DNA from: Stenotrophomonas sp.
GTDB lineage: Bacteria; Pseudomonadota; Gammaproteobacteria; Xanthomonadales; Xanthomonadaceae
DNA: 9,785 nt
NCBI GenBank assembly: GCA_003525885.1
Contig: DQIG01000038.1
Location: 783-10,567 of the forward strand
Direction of reading: 5' to 3'
The notes beneath the pieces are model-generated. The model made no database searches. It worked only from the letters and a program-made list of their open reading frames with translations, and had not been told where the DNA came from. A program made the translations under genes and the position numbers. How positions within the stretch are numbered: position 1 is the stretch's first letter; each line of letters starts with the position of its first letter. Of this stretch, positions 1-8,363 are shown in pieces.

Positions 1-3000
1 CCGTCGTTGATGCTGCCGTAGACATTGATATCACCCTCGGCACGCAGAACCAGCGTGGCCGACTCACCGAACCCGCGCCGTGCCGGATCGGTCCGGTTCG
101 ACTGCGGGCCGTAGCGGTAGCCGGACAGATCGATATCGCCGGCCACGACCAGATCGCCACGCGGGTTGTCGCTGCTGGTCCGCGCCACGATCTGCACGCC
201 GGGGCGAAGGCGGTAGCTGCCCAGGGCAGCAGTGCGCTGCTGCAATCCTGCATTGGCCAGCGCGGCGTTCATCCATTGGCTGTTGTCCGGGTCCACCACC
301 GTATCCAGCCACTGCTGGTTGATCACCTGCGGACGATGGCCATGCACGTCCGGGGCGCTGGCCAGCGGCGCGGAATCGTAGCTGCGGAAGGCATTGACCT
401 GGACATCGCCAGCACCGGCGATGCGGAGTCCGCTGGCCACGTCGATCGCGGCGTCGTTGCTGCCCACGCGTGGCACGTTGAGCTTGACGCTGCCGCGTGC
501 GCGGCCATCGTTCTGGCCCGTGCCGCTACCCGCAGCCACCGACGTGCCGGCGCGCAGGTCCATCGAAGCGGACGCGCCCAGCTGCAGGCTGCCATTGGCC
601 GAGGTCAGTTCGACCATGGCCCGGTTCGGGCTGTCGATGATCTTGCCGTAGCTGTCCACGCGCAATCCGCTTCCATGCGCATCCAGCGCCCCGTCCACGC
701 GCAGCAGATCGCGGGCGGAGAGACGGATGCTGCCGACCTGCTCACCACTGGCATCGATGCGGCCGTGTACCTGCAGGCTGCCGCCATCGACGCTGATATC
801 AACGTTGCGTGCCTTCACTTCATCGCCGATCACCAGGTCGCCTTCGCTCAACTGGAAGGTCCGGCCACCGGTAATGCCACCGGCGGTAAGCCGTGTATTC
901 AGCCCGGAGAAGTCCTGCAGCTGGCGTGCGCGCACCACCAGTTCGCCACCGTCGTAGGGCACTTCGGTGCCGCCGGCGTCGTAGCGGCCACTGGCACCGC
1001 CAAGCAGCGCTCCCGCCAGATCCACGCGGCCGCCCTGCTCGCCCAACGCGGACACCGTCAAGCGGCCGCCGCGGTTGTTGCGGGCGGATAGATCAATGCG
1101 CGACGCCGCGTCGGCAACGATGTCACCTTCACGGCTCGACAGCACCACGTCACCGCCCCAGCTGTACTTGTCCACATCGAACAGGCTGACCTTGCGCCCC
1201 GCCATGTCCAGCACCGCATTGCTGCCGAGCATCACGCCCTGGCGTGCGTTGGCCTCGAACCTGCCGGACGCCAACGCCAGCCTGCTGTCGATCACAACGC
1301 GTTCGGCCGTGATGGACAACTCCGCACCCAACGCATCGCTACCCGCAGTTGCCGCAGCACCGCGCACCTGGACCACACCGCCATTGCGGATTGCCAGCTG
1401 TGCACCCGCGTTACCCGTAAGCAGCGGGGTGACGATATCCAGCGCGCCGCCACTGAACTGCCAGCCGCTGCCTGCCACGTAATCTCCCTGCCGCTGGAAG
1501 ACATCCAGGCTGCCCTTGCCGGAGAACAACATGCGATCCGACGCTGCCAGGGTAACGCCGGCGAAGCCGAGCACCTGCCGATCCGCGGCCACCGACGAAC
1601 TGGGCCGGGTGAAGGGCGCACGCCCCAGCTCCAGCACCCGCGTATTGATTTCCAGCTGCCCTTGGCCAAGCCGACCCACCATCGCCTCGCCGGCCGGCTG
1701 GGTCTGCTCACCGCCGGGCAATGTGGTGCCGGCCAGCGTTCCGTCCCAGACCAGCGTATCGGCGAAGATGCGTGCGTGGTCGGCCGCAGTGCCGTAACCA
1801 TGAATGGCAGGGGCGCCCAGCACCAGGCTGCGCAGGCTGCTGCGGCCAGTCGCACCGTCACGCGTATCCAGGTCCACGCTGCCGAACACATTGATGGCAT
1901 CGCGCGCGGTCAGGCTCAGCGCCTCCAGCGCCGGCGCGCCGGTGGCAGTGTTTCCACGCAGCAATCGCTGCAGGACCTCCTGGTTCATGGTCATGCCCGC
2001 CGGCAGGCCGCCGGCTGCCGCTGCCGCCGCAATGGCCTCGGCGCTGCCGAGATTGAGCGCCGACATGCCCAGGCCGAGCTGGCGCGTGCCGTAGCTCACC
2101 GAGTCACCAATGTTCAAGGCGCCGTCGGTGACCACATTGATGCTGCCCGCCGACAGCAGCCGGGTCTGCCCGTCGCAGCTCGATTCGCAACCACCGATGT
2201 CGATCGCCACCGGACCGGCTGCGCCTCCACCCTGTGCGCTGAGCGCCGTGAGGCGCTGATTGGACACGGCAAGCAGACCACCTGAGACCAGGTAGGGTGC
2301 AGTGGGCTGCCCCACGCGCGACGGATCGGCCTGGGACAGGGTATTGATCGAAGCGCCCTGCTCCACCAGGATGCCCTTGCCCCCGAATGCAGCCGACAAC
2401 AACACTTCCTGCGCCGAAAGGCTGACACCGTTGCGCAACACGACATGCTGTGCAGTGCCTTCCACCGAGTAGGTGGTCGCATCACGCCGCAGCGCGCCGC
2501 CGATCAGCAAGGTCGATGGCCGGAATGCGTTGAGCGCACTGTCGAAAACGGTAGCTCCGCGCCCGCTCGCCGCCACGCTGCCCTCCGCGACAATTTCCAG
2601 CATCGCGTCTTTCGACGTACGCAGGTTGACCGAGAGCGTGCCGCCGCGTCCGTCGCTGCTGCCCGCATTGAAGCGGGACAGACCGAGGAACGTCACTGCC
2701 GGCGTGCCGGTACGCCCTGCGCCTTCGCCGAATGCCAGGCTGAGATTCCCGGCATCGGTCGGTCGCCAGCGCAAGGCTTCGCCTCGCCGTTCGGCCACGC
2801 CCTGCACGAACGTGCTGTAGGACGTTTCGTTGTAGCTGGCATGGCGGCGCACCGCCTCCGCTGGCGTCAGCACCAGATCGGTGAGCAGCGGCGACACTGC
2901 CCCGCCCAGGCTTTGCGCCTGGTGCCCGCTGACACGCCAGGAGCCTGTGCTTGTCGCCACCGGTTGCGTGCTGCCGCGCGCACTCTCGGCGCCGATCTCA

Positions 3001-6000
3001 ACGCGGAATGCCCCCTTCTGCAGGGCGTAGTTGGCGGGCAGCAGCGTGTACGTTCCGGCCGGCAGACCCGGTACTCCGGCAGGGATGACGATCTGCTGGC
3101 CGATCCGGGGGTCGGCACTGCCATCAGCGGTCGCCAGCGGCGCCTGCGTGTCGGTCCGCCCCGGCACGATCGCATAGACCGCACTGCCGGCACGGCTGAA
3201 GCCATAGCGCGGGTTCGCATCCACCAGCGCATGCCGCAGGATGTCGACCGAGCCACCACGCCCGGCCACGAACGCGGCGCCGGACAGCTCGCCCCCTCCG
3301 GACACATCCACGACGCTGCCAGCGGCGCCGTTGAACGCGCTGGCCACGATGTCCACTCCAATCGGAATGTTGACCGATCCGGGGCCCAGAACATCGAAGT
3401 CGGCACCGTCGCGGCGCCACGCCACACCATCCACGGTGCCACCGAACGGCAGCGCCAGGCCGGCGCCACTGATGGAGGTCACACTGCCCGCAAGCAGCTC
3501 GACGCGCGCAGCTCGACTGGAGTTGAACTCTGTACCGCCCAGTTGCACCCGGCCCCACGGTGCCTGCACGTTGCCACCCTGCACTACCGTGGCGGCCGTC
3601 AGCGCCAGGCTGCCGAACGCCGAATCCGGCGTCGGTTGCGCGCCACCGCCGACACCGTGGATCCGCAGTACCGCCTCTGGATTGGCCCAGCCCGGCAAGC
3701 CCGAAGGGCCGGCATCGGGAACGCCGGCCACGATGCGCCCCTGCGCCCGCGCTGCGGGATACAGGCGGGCTGCACTGATATCGATCGACCCCGGTGCGGC
3801 GAACCGGGATTCCTGCAGGCTGCTGGCCACCGGAGCCAGCATCCGGATGTCGCCGCTGCTCTGCAGGTTGACATGGTCGAAGCTCGCCAACCAGGTGACA
3901 TCGCGCAGGTCGATCAGGTCTGCGGTCACATCGAACCGATGCTGCCTCCCTGCATCGAGCGACGCCTCCACCGGTCGCAGCGTGCCTTCCCCGGCCGGCT
4001 GCCACCAGCGCCCCTGCGCAAGGCGGACGTAAGGCGCGCTCAGCAGCAGGCGGCTGCCCTCTTTGTTGCCCTCTGCAAAGCCCAGGGCACGTTCATTCAG
4101 GCCATGGATGCGCAGGCTCTGGTCCATGCGCAGATTGACATTGCCCTGCGCCCGGATATCGCCGAACAGCGAAAGATGGTCGAAGCCACCGGCCTTGATC
4201 TGCGCCACGGACAGCGCGGCATGACCGTACTCCAGGCGTTCGGGGAGAGGCTCGCCCGCAGGCGTGTCCTGGGTGAGCGAGATCGCCCGCGGTGCCAGCA
4301 CGTCCTTGCCGTTTGCCGTTCTGCCGTAGGTGCCGCCACCAAAGGCAACCCCCAGGGTGCCCCCCCGTGCGCCATCACCGCCTGCCGATGCATCGAGCGC
4401 ACCCTGGAGGTACAGCGCATTGGCTGCACGCAGCACGATGCTGCCGCCATCACTGTCCACCCGGGTACGGCCGCTGCCTTCGACATCAAGCAACGCCGAG
4501 GCACCGGAAGCCTCCAGCCGCGCTCCGCGCTCGATGACCACAAAGGTATCCGGCGGCAGGTGACGGACGTTGTCCTGGTTTTCCCAGTCCAGTGCACCAC
4601 CAATCTCGATGGTTCCCCCCTTGCGCACCTGGCCGCGCAGCATCTGCCGCGCATCGCCCATGGAAACCGCATCGCCACTGACATCCAGCAGCGCACCCTC
4701 GGCGATCGTCCAGCGACGCTCGCGGCGTTGATCGCCGCGCACACCGGTCGGGTCGAATGCCTCGTCGATGCGGATGCGCCCGCCCGCTGCCTGCAGGTGT
4801 CCAGCCACGGTCATGTCACCCGAACCGAACAGCTCGATCGTCTGACCGGGATCAACCCTGATCTCGGCCCCGGTGCCGACGCGCAGATCGGCCGCAGACA
4901 ACAGATGTCCCGCGCGTAGCACCAGGCTGGCGCCACCGCGTTGGGATACGCGCCCGTTGCCTGGATCGGCCATGTACAGCGGCTGCGTCCAGGCCTCCAG
5001 TGCCTGCTCCCGCGCCAGCGCGTTCTGTGCGCCCTGTGCCAGGCGAACGCCCTGCCGTTCCACGTGCAGCTGGGTGCCATCATCAACCGTCAAGCCGGCG
5101 TGGCTGCCAATGTCATAGCGGGCAAACCCGCTCTTGAACAAGGAGGCCTGCAACCTCAGAACATCCTCGACGGTCCCTGCGGAATCGCCGATGGCCACCT
5201 TGCCGCCTGTTGTCAGGGTCAGGGTGCCGCTTCCATTGCCGAGCGCGCTGACCTGCACGCCATCACCCATGCGAAGCCGGCCACTGCCGTCCGTGGCGAC
5301 ATCGGTGCTGGCCGCCTGCAGGCTGACACTGCCTCCGTTTCCGACGCGTCCCTTGCCATCGGTATTGATCGCACCACCGGCATCCACCGAAAGAAGGGCG
5401 CCATCGCCCAGGGTAATGTCATGGCTGCCAATGAAGCGCACTTGTCCGCCATCGATCCACGCCTTCGTTGCCAGCGCATCGGTGGAAAGCAGTGCGTTGC
5501 TCCAGCCACCGGCAAGGTCGATCCGGGCACCCGCAGCAACATCGACGCCTGCGCGGCCGCCGGAAAGCAGCGCGGTCGGCCGGCCGAGTACCGGAAGCAG
5601 GTTACCCGCCTCCACCTGGCCGCCGGCGATCTGCACGGTGCCGCCGAAACTGACCTGGCTACCGGTGAGCGCAAGCCGCCCACCCTCCTGCAGCGTGAGC
5701 GTTCCGTCCAGCGCAATGTGCCCGGCCGAGGCAAGGTCCAGGCGTCCCCAGCGCTGTCCGCTCAGTACGTCGCTGTCCAGCCACACGCTGTTGCGCCTTG
5801 TCGCCTCGATCGGCGCCTGCAACGACCATGGCGTGGTATCGGCCTGGATCCCGCCAATGCGCACCTGCGAGTCGAATACCCCATTGCGGCCCGTGCTGTC
5901 GAAGCGGCCAAGCCAGAGTTGTGCGTTGCGCGCCACTGCCGTCTGCGACTGCGAGTACCCCTCCTGTCCCTGGTCCGGCCGCGCCGTCTGCAACTGGCCC

Positions 6001-8159
6001 TGGAAGGTGCCCGTCTCCACCTGGCCCTGCAGCACGGCGGTGGGTGAAGAGACCAGCAGCCGACCCGCGTCACGACCAACGGTATAGCCATTGTCGAAGC
6101 GCTGGGCGGGTGCCACCAGCGGATTGCGGAACGATTCGGTCACCCCCCATCGTTCCTGCTTCACTTCATAGCCCTGGTACAGACCGTCGTACAGCATCTC
6201 GGCCGGTGCATCATCAAGCCGGTACAGCTGCCCGTCGCGTCCACGCAGCCAACTCTGCTGGACCACACCAGACTGAACGTCAAGGCTGCCGCCGGCCAGA
6301 TTGATGCGGGACCCGGCATGGCTGACCACTTCCTGGCCGGCCAACTGCACGGTGCCGCCCAGTGCCGCCCACTCACCGATCGAATGCCCCTGGTTGTCCA
6401 GGTAGCCGCCCACTTCAAGCAGGCCGCCGCCGGCATACCAGCGTGTGCGTTCATAGCCACCGGTGCCGGCGGCGACCTCGGTCAGCTGGCGGCGGTCGAA
6501 CCACACTTCGCTGCTGATCAGCTTGCCACCGTCACGATTGTCCGGCGAATCACGCAGTTCGTTACCCTGCACCTTCACCTTGACGTTGTTGCTCTCCATG
6601 GCCACCTGCACGCCGACCGCACCGGATACATCCACGCGGGCGCCGTCGTCCAGGTAGCTGCGCCTGGCCGCATCGGAAACCACCTGGCCGCCGGTTGCCA
6701 CCGCCAGCGAGCCCGCCTGGAAATTCACGTCGCCGCCGGAAACGATCTCGATGCGCGACTGCTCGCGCCGATCCTGCAGGCGTGAGAGGTTGTCAAAGGT
6801 GCCGCTGTTGCTGGAGCCGCGAAGCTTGTCCTGCTCGCCGGATTCCTTGACGAGCGCATCGCGCTGGGTATCCAGCGCGGTGGCCTTGCCATCGTCTTCG
6901 ATCAGCACCGCCGTGGCGGACCCGGCCTGCAGGGTCACGCTGCCCTTGCTGTCGGAGGCCGAGTTCAGCAGATGCACGGTGCCACGCTGGTTCAACGTCG
7001 TGGTGGCCACGGCCACGCCGGCCTGTTCGACGGTGCGGCCGGCCAGCGTGACATCGCCTTCGCGCGCCTGGATCAGGCCGCTGTTGCGCACACGGCCGGC
7101 CGTGCTGTCGCTGGCAAAGCGTGGGGCAATCTCATTGCCGCGAGTGGTGGACGCGGTGTTCTGCGCGGTGCCCACGCCGCGACGGATCACGAAACTGTCA
7201 CCGGCTGCCAGCTGGGTCTGCCCCTTGCGGGTTTCAATCTGGCCGGCGTTTTCCACGCTGTGGCCAGCCAGCAGCACATAGCCACCGCCGCGGGTGGCCG
7301 TGGTCGGTTCATGCGTAGCGATGCGCGCACCACGCTCGACCATGACCTTGCCAACCGCATCGGTCAGCGCAGACGTATTGGCATCGGCGCTGTACAGGCC
7401 ATTCTCGCGGAACTGCGTGTCACTGATCCGCGCTGCTGCCGCGACAAGATTGCGGACGTTGACCTGGCTGTTGTTACCGAACACCACACCGTTGCGGTTG
7501 GCAACGAACACCGTGCCATTGGCCTTCAGCTGGCCCAGGATCTGGCTGGGCCGCGCCTGCGGATCATTGACGCGGTTCAACACGGCCCAGTCGGCGTTCT
7601 GCAGGAAATTCAGCGTGGTGTTGCCACCGATGTTGAAGGTTTCCCAGTTCAGGATCGCCTGGTCGGCGGTCTGCTCGATGTTGACCATCACCCGCCCATC
7701 GGCAGCCTGCGACTGGATCGCCTCGCGGGCGTTGATCCAGCCGCGGGTGAGCGGATTCTCGTCGACCTTCAGTCCATCCTTGCCGAGGCCGTCGGCCACC
7801 ACAAAGCCTGCGTCACGCCGCGCCTGCCGTGCCTGCTCCTGCAGCCGCTGCTGCAGGGCGATCGCCTGTGCGGCCGTGCCCAGGTTGTCGATCGACTGCT
7901 GCAGCTTCTGGCGCGCCGCATCCTGCTGCTGCGCGGGAAGCTGGAACTGGATCGGCACGCCGCTGGGCATGCGCCCGCTCTGCGCCGCCGCGCCCTGCGC
8001 CGCGCCGCGCTCGGCGAACCAGCCCGGGCTGAATGCCTGCTGCGCCTGGCTGGCCGGCGCAACCACGGTCCCCAGGGCCAGGGCGACGGCCCAGGCCATC
8101 GGATGGCTGCGCCACGGGCTGGCGGAGAAGCGGGCGGTGGGCGAATGCGGGTGCGACAT
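1..8159 (-). CDS. Giant filamentous haemagglutinin family exoprotein (TPS-type, PdtA/DUF3739-like), 3' end cut off by window edge
   Basis: This is a two-partner-secretion exoprotein (TpsA), predicted to cross the inner membrane by Sec and the outer membrane through a TpsB pore, acting as a surface adhesin. The frame is open for 2,719 codons without a stop. Residues 1-39 form a signal peptide: a long n-region with R10 and R17, hydrophobic core 21-36, cleavage after SQA39. Residues 76-115 are Gln/Ala/Arg-rich and probably helical. The TPS domain covers about 150-270, with ILNWETFNIG, SQILGQL and the signature NRNGVVFGNNSQVNV (221-235). The rest is repetitive Gly/Ser/Val/Asp-rich beta-helix. It is interrupted by non-repetitive modules I recognise from DUF3739-type haemagglutinins: RWGVTESFRNPL (about 670), WTQPLY (about 1050), GTYTLLPANYAL (about 1690) and LQRLLRG (about 2065). 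The only cysteines are C1991 and C1995. ATG at 8159 is preferred because it has a GAGG site, and starting at Met21 would lose the basic n-region. DUF3739 itself, usually C-terminal, would lie beyond the edge. The family call is firm; orthology to PdtA is inference. Confidence 0.96.
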   Translation of the reverse strand, partial: MSHPHSPTARFSASPWRSHPMAWAVALALGTVVAPASQAQQAFSPGWFAERGAAQGAAAQSGRMPSGVPIQFQLPAQQQDAARQKLQQSIDNLGTAAQAIALQQRLQEQARQARRDAGFVVADGLGKDGLKVDENPLTRGWINAREAIQSQAADGRVMVNIEQTADQAILNWETFNIGGNTTLNFLQNADWAVLNRVNDPQARPSQILGQLKANGTVFVANRNGVVFGNNSQVNVRNLVAAAARISDTQFRENGLYSADANTSALTDAVGKVMVERGARIATHEPTTATRGGGYVLLAGHSVENAGQIETRKGQTQLAAGDSFVIRRGVGTAQNTASTTRGNEIAPRFASDSTAGRVRNSGLIQAREGDVTLAGRTVEQAGVAVATTTLNQRGTVHLLNSASDSKGSVTLQAGSATAVLIEDDGKATALDTQRDALVKESGEQDKLRGSSNSGTFDNLSRLQDRREQSRIEIVSGGDVNFQAGSLAVATGGQVVSDAARRSYLDDGARVDVSGAVGVQVAMESNNVKVKVQGNELRDSPDNRDGGKLISSEVWFDRRQLTEVAAGTGGYERTRWYAGGGLLEVGGYLDNQGHSIGEWAALGGTVQLAGQEVVSHAGSRINLAGGSLDVQSGVVQQSWLRGRDGQLYRLDDAPAEMLYDGLYQGYEVKQERWGVTESFRNPLVAPAQRFDNGYTVGRDAGRLLVSSPTAVLQGQVETGTFQGQLQTARPDQGQEGYSQSQTAVARNAQLWLGRFDSTGRNGVFDSQVRIGGIQADTTPWSLQAPIEATRRNSVWLDSDVLSGQRWGRLDLASAGHIALDGTLTLQEGGRLALTGSQVSFGGTVQIAGGQVEAGNLLPVLGRPTALLSGGRAGVDVAAGARIDLAGGWSNALLSTDALATKAWIDGGQVRFIGSHDITLGDGALLSVDAGGAINTDGKGRVGNGGSVSLQAASTDVATDGSGRLRMGDGVQVSALGNGSGTLTLTTGGKVAIGDSAGTVEDVLRLQASLFKSGFARYDIGSHAGLTVDDGTQLHVERQGVRLAQGAQNALAREQALEAWTQPLYMADPGNGRVSQRGGASLVLRAGHLLSAADLRVGTGAEIRVDPGQTIELFGSGDMTVAGHLQAAGGRIRIDEAFDPTGVRGDQRRERRWTIAEGALLDVSGDAVSMGDARQMLRGQVRKGGTIEIGGALDWENQDNVRHLPPDTFVVIERGARLEASGASALLDVEGSGRTRVDSDGGSIVLRAANALYLQGALDASAGGDGARGGTLGVAFGGGTYGRTANGKDVLAPRAISLTQDTPAGEPLPERLEYGHAALSVAQIKAGGFDHLSLFGDIRAQGNVNLRMDQSLRIHGLNERALGFAEGNKEGSRLLLSAPYVRLAQGRWWQPAGEGTLRPVEASLDAGRQHRFDVTADLIDLRDVTWLASFDHVNLQSSGDIRMLAPVASSLQESRFAAPGSIDISAARLYPAARAQGRIVAGVPDAGPSGLPGWANPEAVLRIHGVGGGAQPTPDSAFGSLALTAATVVQGGNVQAPWGRVQLGGTEFNSSRAARVELLAGSVTSISGAGLALPFGGTVDGVAWRRDGADFDVLGPGSVNIPIGVDIVASAFNGAAGSVVDVSGGGELSGAAFVAGRGGSVDILRHALVDANPRYGFSRAGSAVYAIVPGRTDTQAPLATADGSADPRIGQQIVIPAGVPGLPAGTYTLLPANYALQKGAFRVEIGAESARGSTQPVATSTGSWRVSGHQAQSLGGAVSPLLTDLVLTPAEAVRRHASYNETSYSTFVQGVAERRGEALRWRPTDAGNLSLAFGEGAGRTGTPAVTFLGLSRFNAGSSDGRGGTLSVNLRTSKDAMLEIVAEGSVAASGRGATVFDSALNAFRPSTLLIGGALRRDATTYSVEGTAQHVVLRNGVSLSAQEVLLSAAFGGKGILVEQGASINTLSQADPSRVGQPTAPYLVSGGLLAVSNQRLTALSAQGGGAAGPVAIDIGGCESSCDGQTRLLSAGSINVVTDGALNIGDSVSYGTRQLGLGMSALNLGSAEAIAAAAAAGGLPAGMTMNQEVLQRLLRGNTATGAPALEALSLTARDAINVFGSVDLDTRDGATGRSSLRSLVLGAPAIHGYGTAADHARIFADTLVWDGTLAGTTLPGGEQTQPAGEAMVGRLGQGQLEINTRVLELGRAPFTRPSSSVAADRQVLGFAGVTLAASDRMLFSGKGSLDVFQRQGDYVAGSGWQFSGGALDIVTPLLTGNAGAQLAIRNGGVVQVRGAAATAGSDALGAELSITAERVVIDSRLALASGRFEANARQGVMLGSNAVLDMAGRKVSLFDVDKYSWGGDVVLSSREGDIVADAASRIDLSARNNRGGRLTVSALGEQGGRVDLAGALLGGASGRYDAGGTEVPYDGGELVVRARQLQDFSGLNTRLTAGGITGGRTFQLSEGDLVIGDEVKARNVDISVDGGSLQVHGRIDASGEQVGSIRLSARDLLRVDGALDAHGSGLRVDSYGKIIDSPNRAMVELTSANGSLQLGASASMDLRAGTSVAAGSGTGQNDGRARGSVKLNVPRVGSNDAAIDVASGLRIAGAGDVQVNAFRSYDSAPLASAPDVHGHRPQVINQQWLDTVVDPDNSQWMNAALANAGLQQRTAALGSYRLRPGVQIVARTSSDNPRGDLVVAGDIDLSGYRYGPQSNRTDPARRGFGESATLVLRAEGDINVYGSIND

Positions 8160-8165
8160 CGGGGA

Positions 8166-8169
8166 CCTC
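8166..8169 (-). promoter_or_regulatory. Ribosome binding site of the haemagglutinin gene
   Basis: GAGG on the minus strand lies six bases before the ATG at 8159, which is standard Shine-Dalgarno spacing and supports this start. Just upstream, a small hairpin with a 5-bp GCCGC/GCGGC stem and a 4-base loop (8183-8196) could affect access to the site, although the stem is short. Confidence 0.7.
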
Positions 8170-8241
8170 GTCAACCTGATGGGCCGCGTCAGCGGCGGCG
8201 AGTACGGATGGGCCTGCGCGACGCACGCCCTGCACCTGATA

Positions 8242-8282
8242 GACGGTGGTGGCGGCGTGAAGGCGACACGCCGGTCGCCGTC
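8242..8282 (-). other. Structured leader with two mutually exclusive hairpins upstream of the haemagglutinin gene
   Basis: Two overlapping inverted repeats lie 83 to 123 bases before the haemagglutinin start. Hairpin A pairs CGGCGTG at 8253-8259 with CACGCCG at 8267-8273 (7 bp, 7-base loop). It can be extended by GACGG at 8242-8246 with CCGTC at 8278-8282 across an internal loop. Hairpin B pairs GGCGAC at 8262-8267 with GTCGCC at 8274-8279 (6 bp, 6-base loop). B's loop is the 3' arm of A, so the two cannot form together. No U-tract follows either one, so a classical terminator is unlikely. If the haemagglutinin transcript starts upstream of 8282, this lies in its 5' leader. A regulatory role is inference; G+C-rich intergenic DNA often folds by chance. 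Confidence 0.4.
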
Positions 8283-8300
8283 AGGCAAGGCAAGAACGCA

Positions 8301-8332
8301 GAAAGCGCCGGCATTGCTGCCGGCGCCCTTTC
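8301..8332 (-). terminator. Rho-independent-type terminator of the DING-type phosphate-binding protein gene
   Basis: The hairpin begins 31 bases after the TAA stop at 8364-8366. On the minus strand an 8-bp CGCCGGCA/TGCCGGCG stem closes a GCAA tetraloop. It continues as GAAAG/CTTTC after a two-G bulge on the 5' side, and the T residues on the 3' side form only a short TTTC run. The near-symmetry means it could also work from the other strand, although no plus-strand gene faces it. Its position implies that the downstream haemagglutinin gene has its own promoter or is reached only by readthrough. Confidence 0.75.
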
Positions 8333-8363
8333 ATGTTCCAGACGATCGCCGAAGCGAACGCAG

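Noticed and set aside
4731..4739. RGD tripeptide at residues 1141-1143 (and another at 2667-2669, bases 153-161), reminiscent of the integrin-binding RGD of Bordetella FHA
   Set aside because: With this much Arg, Gly and Asp in over 2,700 residues, one or two RGD triplets are expected by chance. The second sits in an ordinary shaft repeat (NPRGDLVVAGD). There is no flanking similarity to the FHA site.
2445..4919. An 824-codon open frame on the plus strand, with further long plus-strand frames at 276-1091, 4941-6047 and 7294-8547
   Set aside because: These lie opposite the haemagglutinin gene. The 2445-4919 frame, like those at 276-1091 and 4941-6047, is codon-aligned with it, so its stops correspond to TTA, CTA and TCA codons, which this G+C-rich gene rarely uses. 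The translations are Arg/Ala/His-rich without recognisable domains or repeats, while the minus-strand reading gives a coherent family protein.
1..8159. Possible frameshift or pseudogene in the giant gene
   Set aside because: Triplet-by-triplet reading of the whole visible part found no in-frame stop, and the beta-helix repeat character continues to the edge. The only truncation is the window boundary.
8160..8363. A small gene between the two CDSs
   Set aside because: No short frame has a plausible start with a Shine-Dalgarno site and a protein-like composition. The stretch is accounted for by the terminator, the hairpin leader and the ribosome binding site.
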